A DNA stretch of 64,000 nt from UBA4582 sp965657335 (GTDB lineage: Bacteria; Pseudomonadota; Gammaproteobacteria; Pseudomonadales; Azotimanducaceae), in the NCBI GenBank assembly GCA_965657335.1, contig CBFHOH010000021.1, forward strand, positions 1 through 64,000, read 5' to 3'. Below the pieces are notes generated by a model, which did not search any database, was not told where the DNA came from, and saw nothing but the letters and a program-made list of their open reading frames with translations. This document shows positions 25,632 to 34,910 of this stretch, piece by piece (position 1 is the stretch's first letter; each line of letters opens with the position of its first letter). Made by a program: the position numbers and the translations under genes.

Positions 25632-26573
25632 ATGTTAAGTAAACAGATCGTCGTCGTATCAAAGCCAAACGCCGACATCACACTCTATAGTGGCGCACTC
25701 GCAGCTTTTAAGCATAAAAAGATCTGCTATTCCGCCGTTGAGGCGCTTCAATTGTTGGAGAAAAACCCGGGCTTTGTTGTCATCATAGAAGCCGAACTCG
25801 ACGATATGACTGGTGTAGAGCTAGCCGAGGCAATCAAGGATATTGACTCTGATCGAAACCACTTTTCCTATACATTACTATTGGACAAAACATGCAGAGA
25901 GGATGTTCGACTTGGATTCGCTCAATGCGTTGACGGGTGGTGCCCGGCAAAAGACGAGGTCATGATTCGACAAATGACGCTTGCGGGTGCCCGCATCTCA
26001 GAAAAAATCAACGCGCTAAGCACCCAAACTAGCCAGCTTCAGAATCGATGCGACATACTTCAGCACGGTCAACTTCTCGACCCCGTTACGGGACTTGGCA
26101 ACAAACAGTATGCAGAGCAAAAGTTGAACGACTCGATTCGTCAGATCGCATCAAGAGGAGGAGCAGTGTGCCTTTTGATGCTCGCGATCAACAACTATCA
26201 GGAATTAAGCGTAAAATACGAGGAACGCATTGCTAATGAGCTTGTGATAGCCGTTTCAGACAAACTGAGGCACTTGGTTCGGCCGATGGATACCGTTGCG
26301 TATTTCGGAGAAGGACTATTTGCGCTCGTATTGCTGCAACCGACAATCGAGCAATGCACCGCAGCGTGTTATCAGCGTATTTACGACGGTGTGAGACTAA
26401 AAAGTTTTCAAACGACGCTCGGCTTTCTCACGCCCGACATCGCAATGAGTATCTGTGCAAGTGAGGCTGAAACCGGACCTCCCAATATGGGTACATTGAT
26501 AGACACTGCAAAACGTAACCTTGCACAGGCTAATATTTCTAACCAAGTGGTAGTATCTCACCTATCGGTTTGA
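25632..26573 (+). CDS. Degenerate receiver-GGDEF protein
   Basis: From the ATG at 25632 the 313-residue protein has an N-terminal receiver-like domain (about 1-120) and a C-terminal GGDEF-like domain (about 150-305) introduced by DPVTGLGNKQYAEQ. The active-site loop that should read GGDEF reads YFGEGLFALVLL, and in the receiver domain Glu stands where the phosphorylated Asp is expected (VVIIEAELDDMTG). It is therefore probably inactive both as diguanylate cyclase and as a phospho-receiver, and may act by binding. An in-frame start at 25506 would overlap yajQ and is not supported. It is divergent from yajQ, another c-di-GMP-related protein. Confidence 0.72.
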   Translation: MLSKQIVVVSKPNADITLYSGALAAFKHKKICYSAVEALQLLEKNPGFVVIIEAELDDMTGVELAEAIKDIDSDRNHFSYTLLLDKTCREDVRLGFAQCVDGWCPAKDEVMIRQMTLAGARISEKINALSTQTSQLQNRCDILQHGQLLDPVTGLGNKQYAEQKLNDSIRQIASRGGAVCLLMLAINNYQELSVKYEERIANELVIAVSDKLRHLVRPMDTVAYFGEGLFALVLLQPTIEQCTAACYQRIYDGVRLKSFQTTLGFLTPDIAMSICASEAETGPPNMGTLIDTAKRNLAQANISNQVVVSHLSV

Positions 26574-26624
26574 ACCCACGCTTAAAAGCTCGCTGGAACG
26601 GGCGATTACATTCAGGAACGTTAA

Positions 26625-27191
26625 ATGGGAAAAAGACTTAGTAAAATTTACACACGAACCGGAGACAAAGGAGAAACAGGACTTGGCGATGGTTCCCGAA
26701 TAAACAAAGACGACAGCAGAGTTCACGCTATGGGCAGTGTTGACGAACTTAATAGTTGGATTGGTCTTCTTGTCGAGCAGCTAATCAGCGCTAACGAACC
26801 TGGCCTCACACCGATGGCAGGCTTCTTGCGTGGTTGCCAGCACAGGATTTTTGATCTGGGCGGCGAAATATCAATCCCGGGTTACCAGATAATTACCCAA
26901 GCGCACGTTGAAAAAATCGAGACGGAACTGGATGCGCTAAATCAACATTTGCAGCCACTGGAAAACTTCATTTTACCGGGCGGCTCTGCGCTTATCGCTC
27001 AAGCCCATCTCGCAAGAAGCATTTGCCGGCGTGCTGAAAGAGACCTAGTCACACTTCAGAATGAACCCGAACAATCGACTAACCCAGAAGGCTTGCAGTT
27101 TCTTAACCGACTCTCAGATTACTTGTTTGTGCTTGCCCGATACATTGCCCGAGAACAAAACGTAGAGGAAGTTCTTTGGCAAAAAGGTTAG
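26625..27191 (+). CDS. PduO-type cob(I)alamin adenosyltransferase
   Basis: This 188-residue enzyme transfers adenosyl from ATP to cob(I)alamin to make adenosylcobalamin. The ATP-binding N-terminus IYTRTGDKGETGLGDGSRI, the VDELNSWIG helix and the RSICRRAERDLVTL helix are the family signatures. The ATG at 26625 has AGGAACG just upstream. No B12-dependent enzyme or cobalamin riboswitch is adjacent, so it presumably serves B12 salvage in general; a BtuF-like protein is encoded about 5 kb away. It is convergent with aceF. Confidence 0.95.
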   Translation: MGKRLSKIYTRTGDKGETGLGDGSRINKDDSRVHAMGSVDELNSWIGLLVEQLISANEPGLTPMAGFLRGCQHRIFDLGGEISIPGYQIITQAHVEKIETELDALNQHLQPLENFILPGGSALIAQAHLARSICRRAERDLVTLQNEPEQSTNPEGLQFLNRLSDYLFVLARYIAREQNVEEVLWQKG

Positions 27192-27198
27192 TTCAATC

Positions 27199-28881
27199 CT
27201 ACAAAATTAGTCGTTTGAGGTCAGAAAGCACCTGCGCGATGTAGGCAGTAAAGCGCGCTGCTTCTGCGCCGTCGATGGCACGATGATCGTAAGACAGCGA
27301 CAGCGGCAATATATTGCGAGCTTCAAATTCATTGCCGTTGTACACCGGCGCCATCTTCGACTTGGACACCCCTAGGATTGCAACTTCAGGTGCATTCACG
27401 ATCGGTGTAAATGCAGTGCCGCCAATGCCGCCAAGACTTGATATCGAGAAGGTGCCTCCCTGCATTGCATCCATCGGGAGTTTCTTTTCTCGTGCTAAGG
27501 CCGCAAGTTCAGCAGTTTCTTGCGCAAGCTCAATCACGCCCTTTTTATCTGCGTCCTTAATCACAGGCACAACGAGTCCATCGGGGGTCTCGACCGCAAC
27601 GCCAATGTTGTAGTACTGCTTGTATATCATGTGGTCGAAACTGGATTCGATTGAAGCATTAAATTGTGGGTATTTAATTAATGCGTTCACACAGGCTTTG
27701 ACGAGAAAAGCCAGAGGTGTGATTTTTGTACCGCTGTTGGCAAGCTCAGCGTTTTGCGTCTTTCTAAATGCTTCAAGCTCCGTAATATCGGCTTCATCAA
27801 ACTGAGTTACATGGGGTAAGTTAACCCAGCTTCTATGCAAATTTTTAGCACTCGCTTTCCTGATTCTTGAGAGCGGCACCATTTCTACCGCACCAAATCT
27901 TGAGAAATCGATATCTGGAATAGGAGGAATACCTCCGCCTAATGCTTCGGCATCTGACTTGCCACCAGTAGTCTGACTCAAACGTTGCTTAACAAAGTGC
28001 TGAATATCTTCCTTTAGTATCCGGCCTTTCTGCCCGGTAGGTGTGACTTCCCCGAGATCAACGCCGTACTCCCGCGCCTGTTTTCTCACAGCAGGACCCG
28101 CATGAACCCGAGCATTGGTTTCCGCCGTCGTGGCTGATGTTGCTGTGGGTTGTANNNNNNNNNNNNNNNNNNNNNNNNNNNNNNNNNNNNNNNNNNNNNN
28201 NNNNNNNNNNNNNNNNNNNNNNNNNNNNNNNNNNNNNNNNNGCGCGCTGCCGATTTCACCGCGACCCGAGGCGTGGTTGGCAGACATGAGCCTGACCAGC
28301 GCATCGCCTTCTTTCACTTCAGCGCCCTCTTTCACTAAAAGCTCGATCACCTCACCAGCAACGGGCGTGGGTATTTCCATGCTCGCCTTGTCTGATTCCA
28401 GAACGACGAGAGAGTCTTCGGCTTCTAATACATCGCCGACTTTTATCAGAATATCGGTTACCAGCACCTCATCAGCCCCGCCGACGTCGGGCACGGTGAT
28501 CGTCTGCTCTGTCAGCACAGACTCAGAACGAGCCGACGCAACTTGACCAACCTCTGGTGCAACCTTCGATTCTTGGCTTTGATCAGAAGCAGGTTCAGAC
28601 GTGTCTTTTTCGTTCGCGGCAGATTGCTTTGCAGGTTCAACAGCTGTTTCGACTTCCAGCTCAATAATCAGGGCGCCCTCATCAACGGTATCGCCTTCTT
28701 TCACCGCGATTGAAATCACCTTGCCGCTCTCGGGTGTCGGTATTTCCATGCTGGCCTTATCTGACTCCAGCACGACAAGGGAGTCATCCTTGGCAATCAC
28801 GTCGCCAACAGATACAAGAATTTCAATTATCTCAACTTCGGCGGCATCGCCGACATCAGGAACCAGCACTTGCAGGGCCAT
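27199..28881 (-). CDS. aceF: Pyruvate dehydrogenase E2, dihydrolipoamide acetyltransferase, internal assembly gap
   Basis: The E2 core protein carries two N-terminal lipoyl domains, each with VLESDKASMEIP (the Lys is lipoylated), an E3/E1-binding domain (AGPAVRKQAREYGVDL) and the acetyltransferase domain ending in SLSYDHRAIDGAEAARF with the catalytic His and Asp. About 87 undetermined bases fall in the linker before the E3-binding domain, without loss of frame. I start at ATG 28881 (MALQVLVPDVGD) with AAAGGA ten bases upstream; an in-frame ATG at 28911 is less likely. It follows aceE on the same strand, 85 bases downstream. The E3 gene (lpd) is not next to it. Confidence 0.95.
   Translation of the reverse strand: MALQVLVPDVGDAAEVEIIEILVSVGDVIAKDDSLVVLESDKASMEIPTPESGKVISIAVKEGDTVDEGALIIELEVETAVEPAKQSAANEKDTSEPASDQSQESKVAPEVGQVASARSESVLTEQTITVPDVGGADEVLVTDILIKVGDVLEAEDSLVVLESDKASMEIPTPVAGEVIELLVKEGAEVKEGDALVRLMSANHASGRGEIGSAXXXXXXXXXXXXXXXXXXXXXXXXXXXXXXQPTATSATTAETNARVHAGPAVRKQAREYGVDLGEVTPTGQKGRILKEDIQHFVKQRLSQTTGGKSDAEALGGGIPPIPDIDFSRFGAVEMVPLSRIRKASAKNLHRSWVNLPHVTQFDEADITELEAFRKTQNAELANSGTKITPLAFLVKACVNALIKYPQFNASIESSFDHMIYKQYYNIGVAVETPDGLVVPVIKDADKKGVIELAQETAELAALAREKKLPMDAMQGGTFSISSLGGIGGTAFTPIVNAPEVAILGVSKSKMAPVYNGNEFEARNILPLSLSYDHRAIDGAEAARFTAYIAQVLSDLKRLIL
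28155..28241. other. Assembly gap (87 N)
   Basis: Undetermined bases inside aceF, in the Ala/Pro-type linker region between the second lipoyl domain and the E3-binding domain. The size is a multiple of three. Repetitive linker sequence, or a further lipoyl domain, could be the cause of the gap. Confidence 0.99.
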
Positions 28882-28966
28882 ATCTCGATTATCCTTTAAC
28901 TTCCCATTCAAAATGGCGAATGTAGCTGCGCCAATATTATTTGCTCGCCTCTACCCCACCCCTGCT

Positions 28967-31681
28967 TTAACTGAGCGCGGGGTTAACTTTTTCTGGATCA
29001 ATACCAAATTTTTTGATTGCAGCGGTGACCTGGCCAACGTCGACAACATTGTCATCAACCAAGGCAGTGAGCGCTGCAATGACAATAAAATAGCGATCAA
29101 CCTCAAAAAAGTGACGCAGCCTTTCTCTTGTATCGCTTCGACCAAAGCCATCCGTTCCGAGTACGGTGTAAGTACCCGAAATAAATTCCCGAATCTGGTC
29201 TGCGTAACTCTTCATGTAATCAGTGGATGCAACCACTGGACCCTGAGTGCCCTCGAGGCACTCCTCAACAAAAGATTGCTTTGGTGTTTCTTCCGGGTGC
29301 AACATGTTCCAACGGGAAACAGTCAAGCCTTCTCTTCGCAGTTCATTGAAACTGGTCGCACTCCATACGTCAGCATCAACATCAAAATCTGCTTTCAAAA
29401 TCGCTGCAGCTTCTATCACTTCGCGGAGAATAGTGCCCGAACCTAGCAACTGCACAACCTTCCTACTGCTTTTCTTACTATTTTTCTTCAGCAGATACAT
29501 ACCTTTAATAATGCCTTCTTCGCAACCATCTGGCATCGCTGGCTGAGTATAGTTTTCGTTCATCACGGTGATGTAGTAGTACTTGGCTTTCATATCCACG
29601 TACATTTCCTGCAAACCGTGTTGAATGATTACAGCCAACTCGTAGCCGTAGGTGGGATCATAAGTTACGCAATTGGGCACCGTGCCCGCGAGAATATGAC
29701 TGTGACCGTCCTGATGCTGCAAGCCCTCTCCATTGAGAGTCGTTCGTCCTGCTGTACCCCCAATGAGAAAACCTCTTGCCTGTAGATCACCTGCTGCCCA
29801 ACATAGATCGCCCACACGCTGAAATCCAAACATGGAGTAGAACACGTAGAACGGTATCAGTGGGTAGTCATTGTTTGTGTACGAGGTTGCCGCTGCCAAC
29901 CAGGCAGCAAATGCGCCGCCCTCATTAATACCCTCTTCCATCACCTGACCGTCAATATCTTCACGGTAGTACATGACCTGGCTGCTGTCGGAAGGCTCGT
30001 ACAACTGTCCCGCTGAAGAGTAAATACCTAGCTGGCGGAACATACCTTCCATACCAAAAGTTCTGGCCTCATCGGGTACGATAGGTACAATTCGTTTGCC
30101 TATTTCTTTGTCCTTTATCAGTGCGGAGAGTATTCGAACAAAAGCCATTGTTGTTGATATTTCCCGCTTGCCCGTACCCTTGGTGACTGACTCGAGCGAA
30201 TCGACACCCGGCACAGTCAGCGCCTCAAAGTCTGGTTTGCGACTTGGCAAAGATCCGCCGAGCTCTTTCCTTCGCTCGTGCAGATATCGCATTTCCGGAC
30301 TGTCGGCTGGTGGTCGATAATAGGGCACTTTCTCTAAATCAGAATCCGGTAGCGGTATATCAAACCGATCACGGAACTTTTTCAGCGCCTCAATTTCAAG
30401 CTTCTTGACCGAGTGAGTAATATTCTGGGCTTCACCTGCCGGTCCCATGCCGTAGCCTTTGACCGTTTTAGCGAGAATTACCGTTGGCTGACCTTTATGC
30501 GCCGATGCTGCGGCGTAAGCTGCGAACACTTTGTAAGGGTCGTGGCCACCTCTATTTAGTCTGTATATATCATCATCGGTGAGGTCCTCTACCATTTTCA
30601 GCGTTTCAGGATACTTCCCAAAAAAGTGCTCACGGGTGTAGGCACCATCGTGACTCTTATAGTTTTGATATTCACCATCAACCGCTTCATCCATCCTTTG
30701 CTGCAAGAGGCCAAGTTTATCTTTCTCAAGCAGTGGGTCCCACATACGCCCCCAGACCACTTTTATGACATTCCAGCCAGCGCCACGGAAGCTTCCCTCA
30801 AGCTCTTGAATGATTTTTCCATTTCCCCTAACGGGCCCATCAAGTCGCTGCAGATTACAATTAACAACGAAGATGAGGTTATCTAATTTTTCTCGACCAG
30901 CCAGAGCAATCGCGCCCTGTGATTCGGGCTCATCCATTTCTCCATCACCGGTGAAACACCATACTTTCCTGTCACCAGAATCGCTTAAATTTCGATTATG
31001 CAGGTACTTCATCGTATGCGCTTGATAGATAGCCTGCAGCGGCCCGAGCCCCATTGAGACTGTTGGAAACTGCCAGTAGTCCGGCATTAACCAGGGATGA
31101 GGATAAGAGGATAGCCCATCGCCATCGACTTCTTGCCTGAATTTATCTAGCTGTTCTTCATCAAGATTTCCTTCAAGAAAGGATCTAGCATAGATACCGG
31201 GCGCGCAGTGACCCTGAATGTAAACAAGATCGCCTTTGTGTTCTTCACTGCGTCCACGGAAGAAATAGTTAAAACCGACATCGTACAAAGTAGCCGCAGA
31301 TTGAAAGCTCGAGATGTGTCCGCCAAGCGTCCCATCTTTCATATTGGCACGCATGACCATTGCCATCGCGTTCCAGCGGATAAGCGATCTAATACCCCGC
31401 TCCATGAACAAGTCGCCTGGCATCCTCGTTTCTTGGCTTGTGGGGATCGTATTTCTGTAAGGTGTATTAATTGCGTAGGGTAACTGGGCACCGGTCTCAG
31501 TCACTTTCGACGAGAGTCTTTGGAGAAGGTACTGAGCTCTCTCAACACCTCCCTGCTCAATGACGGAATTTATCGCTTCCAACCATTCTTTGGTCTCAAC
31601 AGGATCTGAATCAACTTTCCTTGGACTTATATCCACGGCTTCTTTGTCGGAAGAATCAGGTATATTTGTATCGACAGCCAT
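28967..31681 (-). CDS. aceE: Pyruvate dehydrogenase E1 component, homodimeric
   Basis: The 904-residue thiamine-diphosphate enzyme decarboxylates pyruvate and acetylates the lipoyl groups of E2. The TPP motif GDGEMDEPESQGAI with the closing NCNLQRLDG is present (about 245-295), as is the early HISSFQSAATLYDVGFNYFF block. The length matches the single-chain AceE of Gammaproteobacteria. GGAGAAG lies six bases before the ATG. It heads the aceE-aceF operon. A 47-bp inverted repeat with an inner direct repeat lies 37-83 bases upstream of the start. Confidence 0.98.
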   Translation of the reverse strand: MAVDTNIPDSSDKEAVDISPRKVDSDPVETKEWLEAINSVIEQGGVERAQYLLQRLSSKVTETGAQLPYAINTPYRNTIPTSQETRMPGDLFMERGIRSLIRWNAMAMVMRANMKDGTLGGHISSFQSAATLYDVGFNYFFRGRSEEHKGDLVYIQGHCAPGIYARSFLEGNLDEEQLDKFRQEVDGDGLSSYPHPWLMPDYWQFPTVSMGLGPLQAIYQAHTMKYLHNRNLSDSGDRKVWCFTGDGEMDEPESQGAIALAGREKLDNLIFVVNCNLQRLDGPVRGNGKIIQELEGSFRGAGWNVIKVVWGRMWDPLLEKDKLGLLQQRMDEAVDGEYQNYKSHDGAYTREHFFGKYPETLKMVEDLTDDDIYRLNRGGHDPYKVFAAYAAASAHKGQPTVILAKTVKGYGMGPAGEAQNITHSVKKLEIEALKKFRDRFDIPLPDSDLEKVPYYRPPADSPEMRYLHERRKELGGSLPSRKPDFEALTVPGVDSLESVTKGTGKREISTTMAFVRILSALIKDKEIGKRIVPIVPDEARTFGMEGMFRQLGIYSSAGQLYEPSDSSQVMYYREDIDGQVMEEGINEGGAFAAWLAAATSYTNNDYPLIPFYVFYSMFGFQRVGDLCWAAGDLQARGFLIGGTAGRTTLNGEGLQHQDGHSHILAGTVPNCVTYDPTYGYELAVIIQHGLQEMYVDMKAKYYYITVMNENYTQPAMPDGCEEGIIKGMYLLKKNSKKSSRKVVQLLGSGTILREVIEAAAILKADFDVDADVWSATSFNELRREGLTVSRWNMLHPEETPKQSFVEECLEGTQGPVVASTDYMKSYADQIREFISGTYTVLGTDGFGRSDTRERLRHFFEVDRYFIVIAALTALVDDNVVDVGQVTAAIKKFGIDPEKVNPALS

Positions 31682-31717
31682 CTACTTCTCCATGCTATGA
31701 CTCGACATATCCTCAAT

Positions 31718-31764
31718 CGGGCCAAAATATTTCTAGATTAGGTATTTCTACGAAAGTTGGCCCG
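31718..31764. repeat. Inverted repeat upstream of aceE
   Basis: CGGGCCAA (31718-31725) and TTGGCCCG (31757-31764) are a perfect 8-bp inverted repeat 31 bases apart. Inside it TATTTCTA occurs twice, 15 bases apart. The element lies in the leader or promoter region of aceE. It may be an RNA hairpin or a regulator site; it is not a PdhR box by my reading. Confidence 0.45.
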
Positions 31765-31888
31765 CCGAAGGTTAACCATTTTTCGCAATTCAGGGGTTTT
31801 GTTCATGCTTGTTTGGTGTTCCGAGCCACCAGCGGTGTGGAACCGAGATTAATGGAAATTCTACTCTGACGTGGAGAATAAACAACTC

Positions 31889-32824
31889 TCAATGGGCGAT
31901 AACTTGACGACCACCTCTTATTGCGCTGCACATAAACTCCACCCCATCCAACATTCTTGTACTGGGGCGCGATATTAAATTAGGGTCGACGGGCAATATT
32001 TGCGTGCGGTCACCAAGCAGCTGACCCCATCGGTCCTCCCAGGGTGACGCTGGTGTTGCAGGAAGACGAGTAATAAAAATTATATCTGGCTGGCCTCTTA
32101 GCACTGACTCCAAGTTGGCAAGCGGTACAGATATCGGTACGCCCTCAAACAGATTTTCTCCACCGCAAAGTTTGATCGCCTGACCAATTAAATGTTGGCC
32201 ATTAACAGTGTAGAGATCCTGATCAGAAATTTGGAAAAATACTCTTGCCGAATTGACCTCAGTTGATCCGTTAATGACTGGCACTCTTGCAAGTTGAGCC
32301 ATCCTAGCTCGATATTGATGACTCAATAGCAGTCCCGCTTCCGCTTTACCAACCAACACCGCTATTTGCTCTATCGTATCGGCTATTCCCGCCAGCGTCG
32401 GCGCTTCATTCCTGAAAATCGTAAAACCCAGACTTTCAAGACGTTTGAGTGATTTATTGGCCCCGCCGGTCTCCCAGGCGAATATAATATCTGGCTGCAT
32501 CGCGACCAACTGCTCAACATTTACCGAAAATGCGTCACCCACCCTTGGAATTTGCTTTGCCTCCACAGGGAAGTCTGCATAACTCACCGTCGCTATTATG
32601 TTGTCGCCCACACCGAGTTCAAACAGGATTTCGGTCAAATGAGGCGCAAGCGAAACGATTCTAACCGCCGGTGATTCGAGCACGATCTGATTGCCCAAAT
32701 CATCGACACCCTCGTGGAATCCTGCTGCGAATGCCTGTCCTGAAACAATTGAGAGCCCTTCCAATAGCGCGACGATTTGCAGCAACATTCTGACGAGTAA
32801 ACGGCATGAGTTCTTTTGAACCAT
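31889..32824 (-). CDS. btuF: BtuF-like cobalamin ABC transporter substrate-binding protein
   Basis: From the ATG at 32824 there is a signal peptide (LLVRMLLQIVALLEGLS to AFA-A), then a class III periplasmic binding protein with RIVSLAPHLTEILFELGVGD and VSYADFPVEAKQIPRVGD, typical of BtuF, and MQPDIIFAWETGG. It should bind vitamin B12 (or a corrinoid) for an inner-membrane ABC importer; no btuC or btuD is in the window. The start lies two bases after the ampD stop. Iron-chelate binding proteins share the fold, so specificity is inferred. Confidence 0.82.
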   Translation of the reverse strand: MVQKNSCRLLVRMLLQIVALLEGLSIVSGQAFAAGFHEGVDDLGNQIVLESPAVRIVSLAPHLTEILFELGVGDNIIATVSYADFPVEAKQIPRVGDAFSVNVEQLVAMQPDIIFAWETGGANKSLKRLESLGFTIFRNEAPTLAGIADTIEQIAVLVGKAEAGLLLSHQYRARMAQLARVPVINGSTEVNSARVFFQISDQDLYTVNGQHLIGQAIKLCGGENLFEGVPISVPLANLESVLRGQPDIIFITRLPATPASPWEDRWGQLLGDRTQILPVDPNLISRPSTRMLDGVEFMCSAIRGGRQVIAH

Positions 32825-32826
32825 CA

Positions 32827-33366
32827 CTATGCGACCATGAGTCTCTGCAACCGTGCCCAATCAAAACAGGTGCCTGGATCCGTTTTACGACCAGGTGCGA
32901 TGTCACTGTGTCCGACAATATTTTTCTCGGGAATAGCGTAGGTGTCTACCAGACATCTGCAAATTTCACCCAAACGCTCGTATTGGATATCGTTGAACTC
33001 ACTCGCATCGGTGCCTTCTAGTTCTATCCCGAGAGAGAAGTCATTACAGTCGTTCCTGCCATCAAAAATCGACTGTCCGGCATGCCACGCTCTTTGATGA
33101 AAAGGCACAAACTGCAGTATTTGACCGGTTCGACGAATAAGTAAATGACTCGAGACGCGCATGCCCGTCAAACTATCAAAATCAGCGTGGCTTGCATGAT
33201 CAATCTGATTGCAAAAGAGCGCCCTAATAAAATCACCACCAAAATGACCGGCGGGCAGACTAATGCAATGTATAACAATTAGGTCCAATCGGGCATTCGG
33301 ACGCCCATCACAATTTTCTGATAAATGTTGCTCGGCAACGTCCAGTCTGCCGTCGATAATTTCCAT
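32827..33366 (-). CDS. ampD: N-acetylmuramoyl-L-alanine amidase AmpD
   Basis: This cytoplasmic zinc amidase cleaves anhydromuropeptides imported by AmpG, and its loss derepresses AmpC in other bacteria. Zinc ligands and catalytic residues are in LIVIHCISLP, RAWHAGQS and IVGHSDIAPGRKTDPG. There is no signal peptide. I take the ATG at 33366, preceded by AAAGGA at a six-base distance; a GTG one codon upstream is the alternative. Length (179) is normal. It is followed two bases later by the BtuF-like gene. Confidence 0.95.
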   Translation of the reverse strand: MEIIDGRLDVAEQHLSENCDGRPNARLDLIVIHCISLPAGHFGGDFIRALFCNQIDHASHADFDSLTGMRVSSHLLIRRTGQILQFVPFHQRAWHAGQSIFDGRNDCNDFSLGIELEGTDASEFNDIQYERLGEICRCLVDTYAIPEKNIVGHSDIAPGRKTDPGTCFDWARLQRLMVA

Positions 33367-33463
33367 CACTGATCCTTTCGATCACCGAACTAGAATTCCC
33401 GGGAGACCCGCATGATAACAAGTCACTTCACTCGCTTACACTCAGATGTGTTAATCTTTTGAT

Positions 33464-33976
33464 ATGGAGACGAAAACAATGGGAACGGGGATGATGGCAG
33501 TAGCCTGTATCCTAGGAATGGGCTTGCTAACGCTGTTTTTCTCAGAAGCAGAGGAGCAACAACGCAACCCGAATCGATCACCCTCAACACTGAAAAAGGC
33601 ACAAGCGCTGGAGGTCACGCTGGAGCGAAATCGGCAGGGTCACTATCTGGTCAACGGAACAATAAACAATCGAACCGCGGAATTTTTGCTCGACACAGGG
33701 GCTACCGACGTTGTCATACCCGCGGCATTGGCCTCGGAGTATGGCCTTCGGCGGGGCGCGCCCAGCATTGCATCTACCGCTAATGGTAATATCACTGTGT
33801 ACTCGACGGTTCTCGATCAGCTGAAAATAGGTGATATTACTCTGTACGGCGTCAGCGCCAGCATCAACCCGGGCATGCCTCCACCAGCGATTCTTTTGGG
33901 CATGAGCGCACTTAAACAAGTCGAATTCACCCAACGCGGCGGAACGTTGACACTTCGCCAACTCTCGAACGAGTAA
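33464..33976 (+). CDS. Retropepsin-like aspartic protease (TIGR02281 family)
   Basis: The 170-residue protein has one N-terminal membrane helix (about 7-24) and then a single retropepsin domain with the catalytic motif FLLDTGATDVVIPAALA (Asp-Thr-Gly at about 78) and the ILLGMSALKQVEF closing block. Such clan AA proteases act as dimers at the membrane; known bacterial relatives are anchored and periplasmic. Its substrates are unknown. It lies between ampD (divergent) and nadC (same strand, 28 bases downstream), the position taken by a similar gene in Pseudomonas. Confidence 0.87.
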   Translation: METKTMGTGMMAVACILGMGLLTLFFSEAEEQQRNPNRSPSTLKKAQALEVTLERNRQGHYLVNGTINNRTAEFLLDTGATDVVIPAALASEYGLRRGAPSIASTANGNITVYSTVLDQLKIGDITLYGVSASINPGMPPPAILLGMSALKQVEFTQRGGTLTLRQLSNE

Positions 33977-34003
33977 ATTTAGTATTATTAATTCATCTGA
34001 CAC

Positions 34004-34870
34004 ATGCACAACACCATGATAGAAACAGACAAAAACTACTTTTCAGAACTTGAACAAACCGTAAGTAACGCCATCAGGGAAGATCTGGGTACCGGTGATG
34101 TAACAGTTGAGCTGATTGATAAAGCAATCAAGGCCAAAGCTCAGGTTATCTCCAGAGACGACGCAACGGTATGCGGGATCCCTTGGGTTAATGAGGTCTT
34201 CTTCCAAATTGACCCATCGCTGACCATTTTATGGCAGGTCAAAGATGGAGACAGAATCGAAGCCAATCAACTGTTACTCACTATTGAAGGTTGCGCCAGA
34301 AGCATACTCACGGGCGAACGCGTCGCATTAAATTTTCTGCAAACATTATCCGCTACAGCAACTCAAACTCACTATTACAACCAACTGATTTCACACACGG
34401 AGGCGCAACTTCTCGACACGAGAAAGACCATTCCAGGCCTGAGGCGTGCTCAAAAATATGCTGTCTCCTGTGGCGGAGGGTCTAATCACAGAATGGGACT
34501 GTTTGATGCATTTCTTATCAAGGAAAACCACATCATGGCGTGCGGATCAATCGCTAATGCGGTTAACCGAGCAAAGCATCTCTATCCTGATCGTCGAATA
34601 GAAATCGAAGTTGAAAACTTGCTCGAGTTTGCAGAGGCTGTGGATGCAGAACCACACTGGATTATGCTAGATAACTTTTCTACTGAGGAAATGACAACGG
34701 CAATCAAAAGTCTCCAAAAGGAAATCAGTCTCGAAGCCTCCGGTGGCATCGAATCGGAGCAGGATCTTATCGCTATCGCCGAAACTGGCGTACAGTACAT
34801 CTCGGTTGGCGCGTTGACAAAACATCTGCATGCGGTAGACCTTTCCTTACGTTTGATCGAAGAGGGATAG
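34004..34870 (+). CDS. nadC: Nicotinate-nucleotide pyrophosphorylase (carboxylating)
   Basis: The enzyme converts quinolinate and PRPP to nicotinate mononucleotide in de novo NAD synthesis. Signatures are IREDLGTGDVT (N-terminal), LDTRKTIPGLRRAQKYAVSC with PRPP- and quinolinate-binding basic residues, RMGLFDAFLIKENH, and the C-terminal LEASGGIESEQDL barrel end. Length is 288 residues. Starts at ATG 34004 and ATG 34016 are both possible; neither has a strong ribosome-binding site. It is placed next to ampD and the pil genes as in Pseudomonas. Confidence 0.97.
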   Translation: MHNTMIETDKNYFSELEQTVSNAIREDLGTGDVTVELIDKAIKAKAQVISRDDATVCGIPWVNEVFFQIDPSLTILWQVKDGDRIEANQLLLTIEGCARSILTGERVALNFLQTLSATATQTHYYNQLISHTEAQLLDTRKTIPGLRRAQKYAVSCGGGSNHRMGLFDAFLIKENHIMACGSIANAVNRAKHLYPDRRIEIEVENLLEFAEAVDAEPHWIMLDNFSTEEMTTAIKSLQKEISLEASGGIESEQDLIAIAETGVQYISVGALTKHLHAVDLSLRLIEEG

Positions 34871-34910
34871 TCACGAGACAGCGGTGCTCGGAGTGTCGTC
34901 CCTCAGATCG

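Noticed and set aside
28350..28860. Duplicated sequence within aceF
   Set aside because: It reflects the two homologous lipoyl domains of the E2 protein.
26625..32824. B12 gene cluster
   Set aside because: The adenosyltransferase and BtuF-like genes are 5 kb apart on opposite strands with the pyruvate dehydrogenase genes between them and no cobalamin riboswitch.
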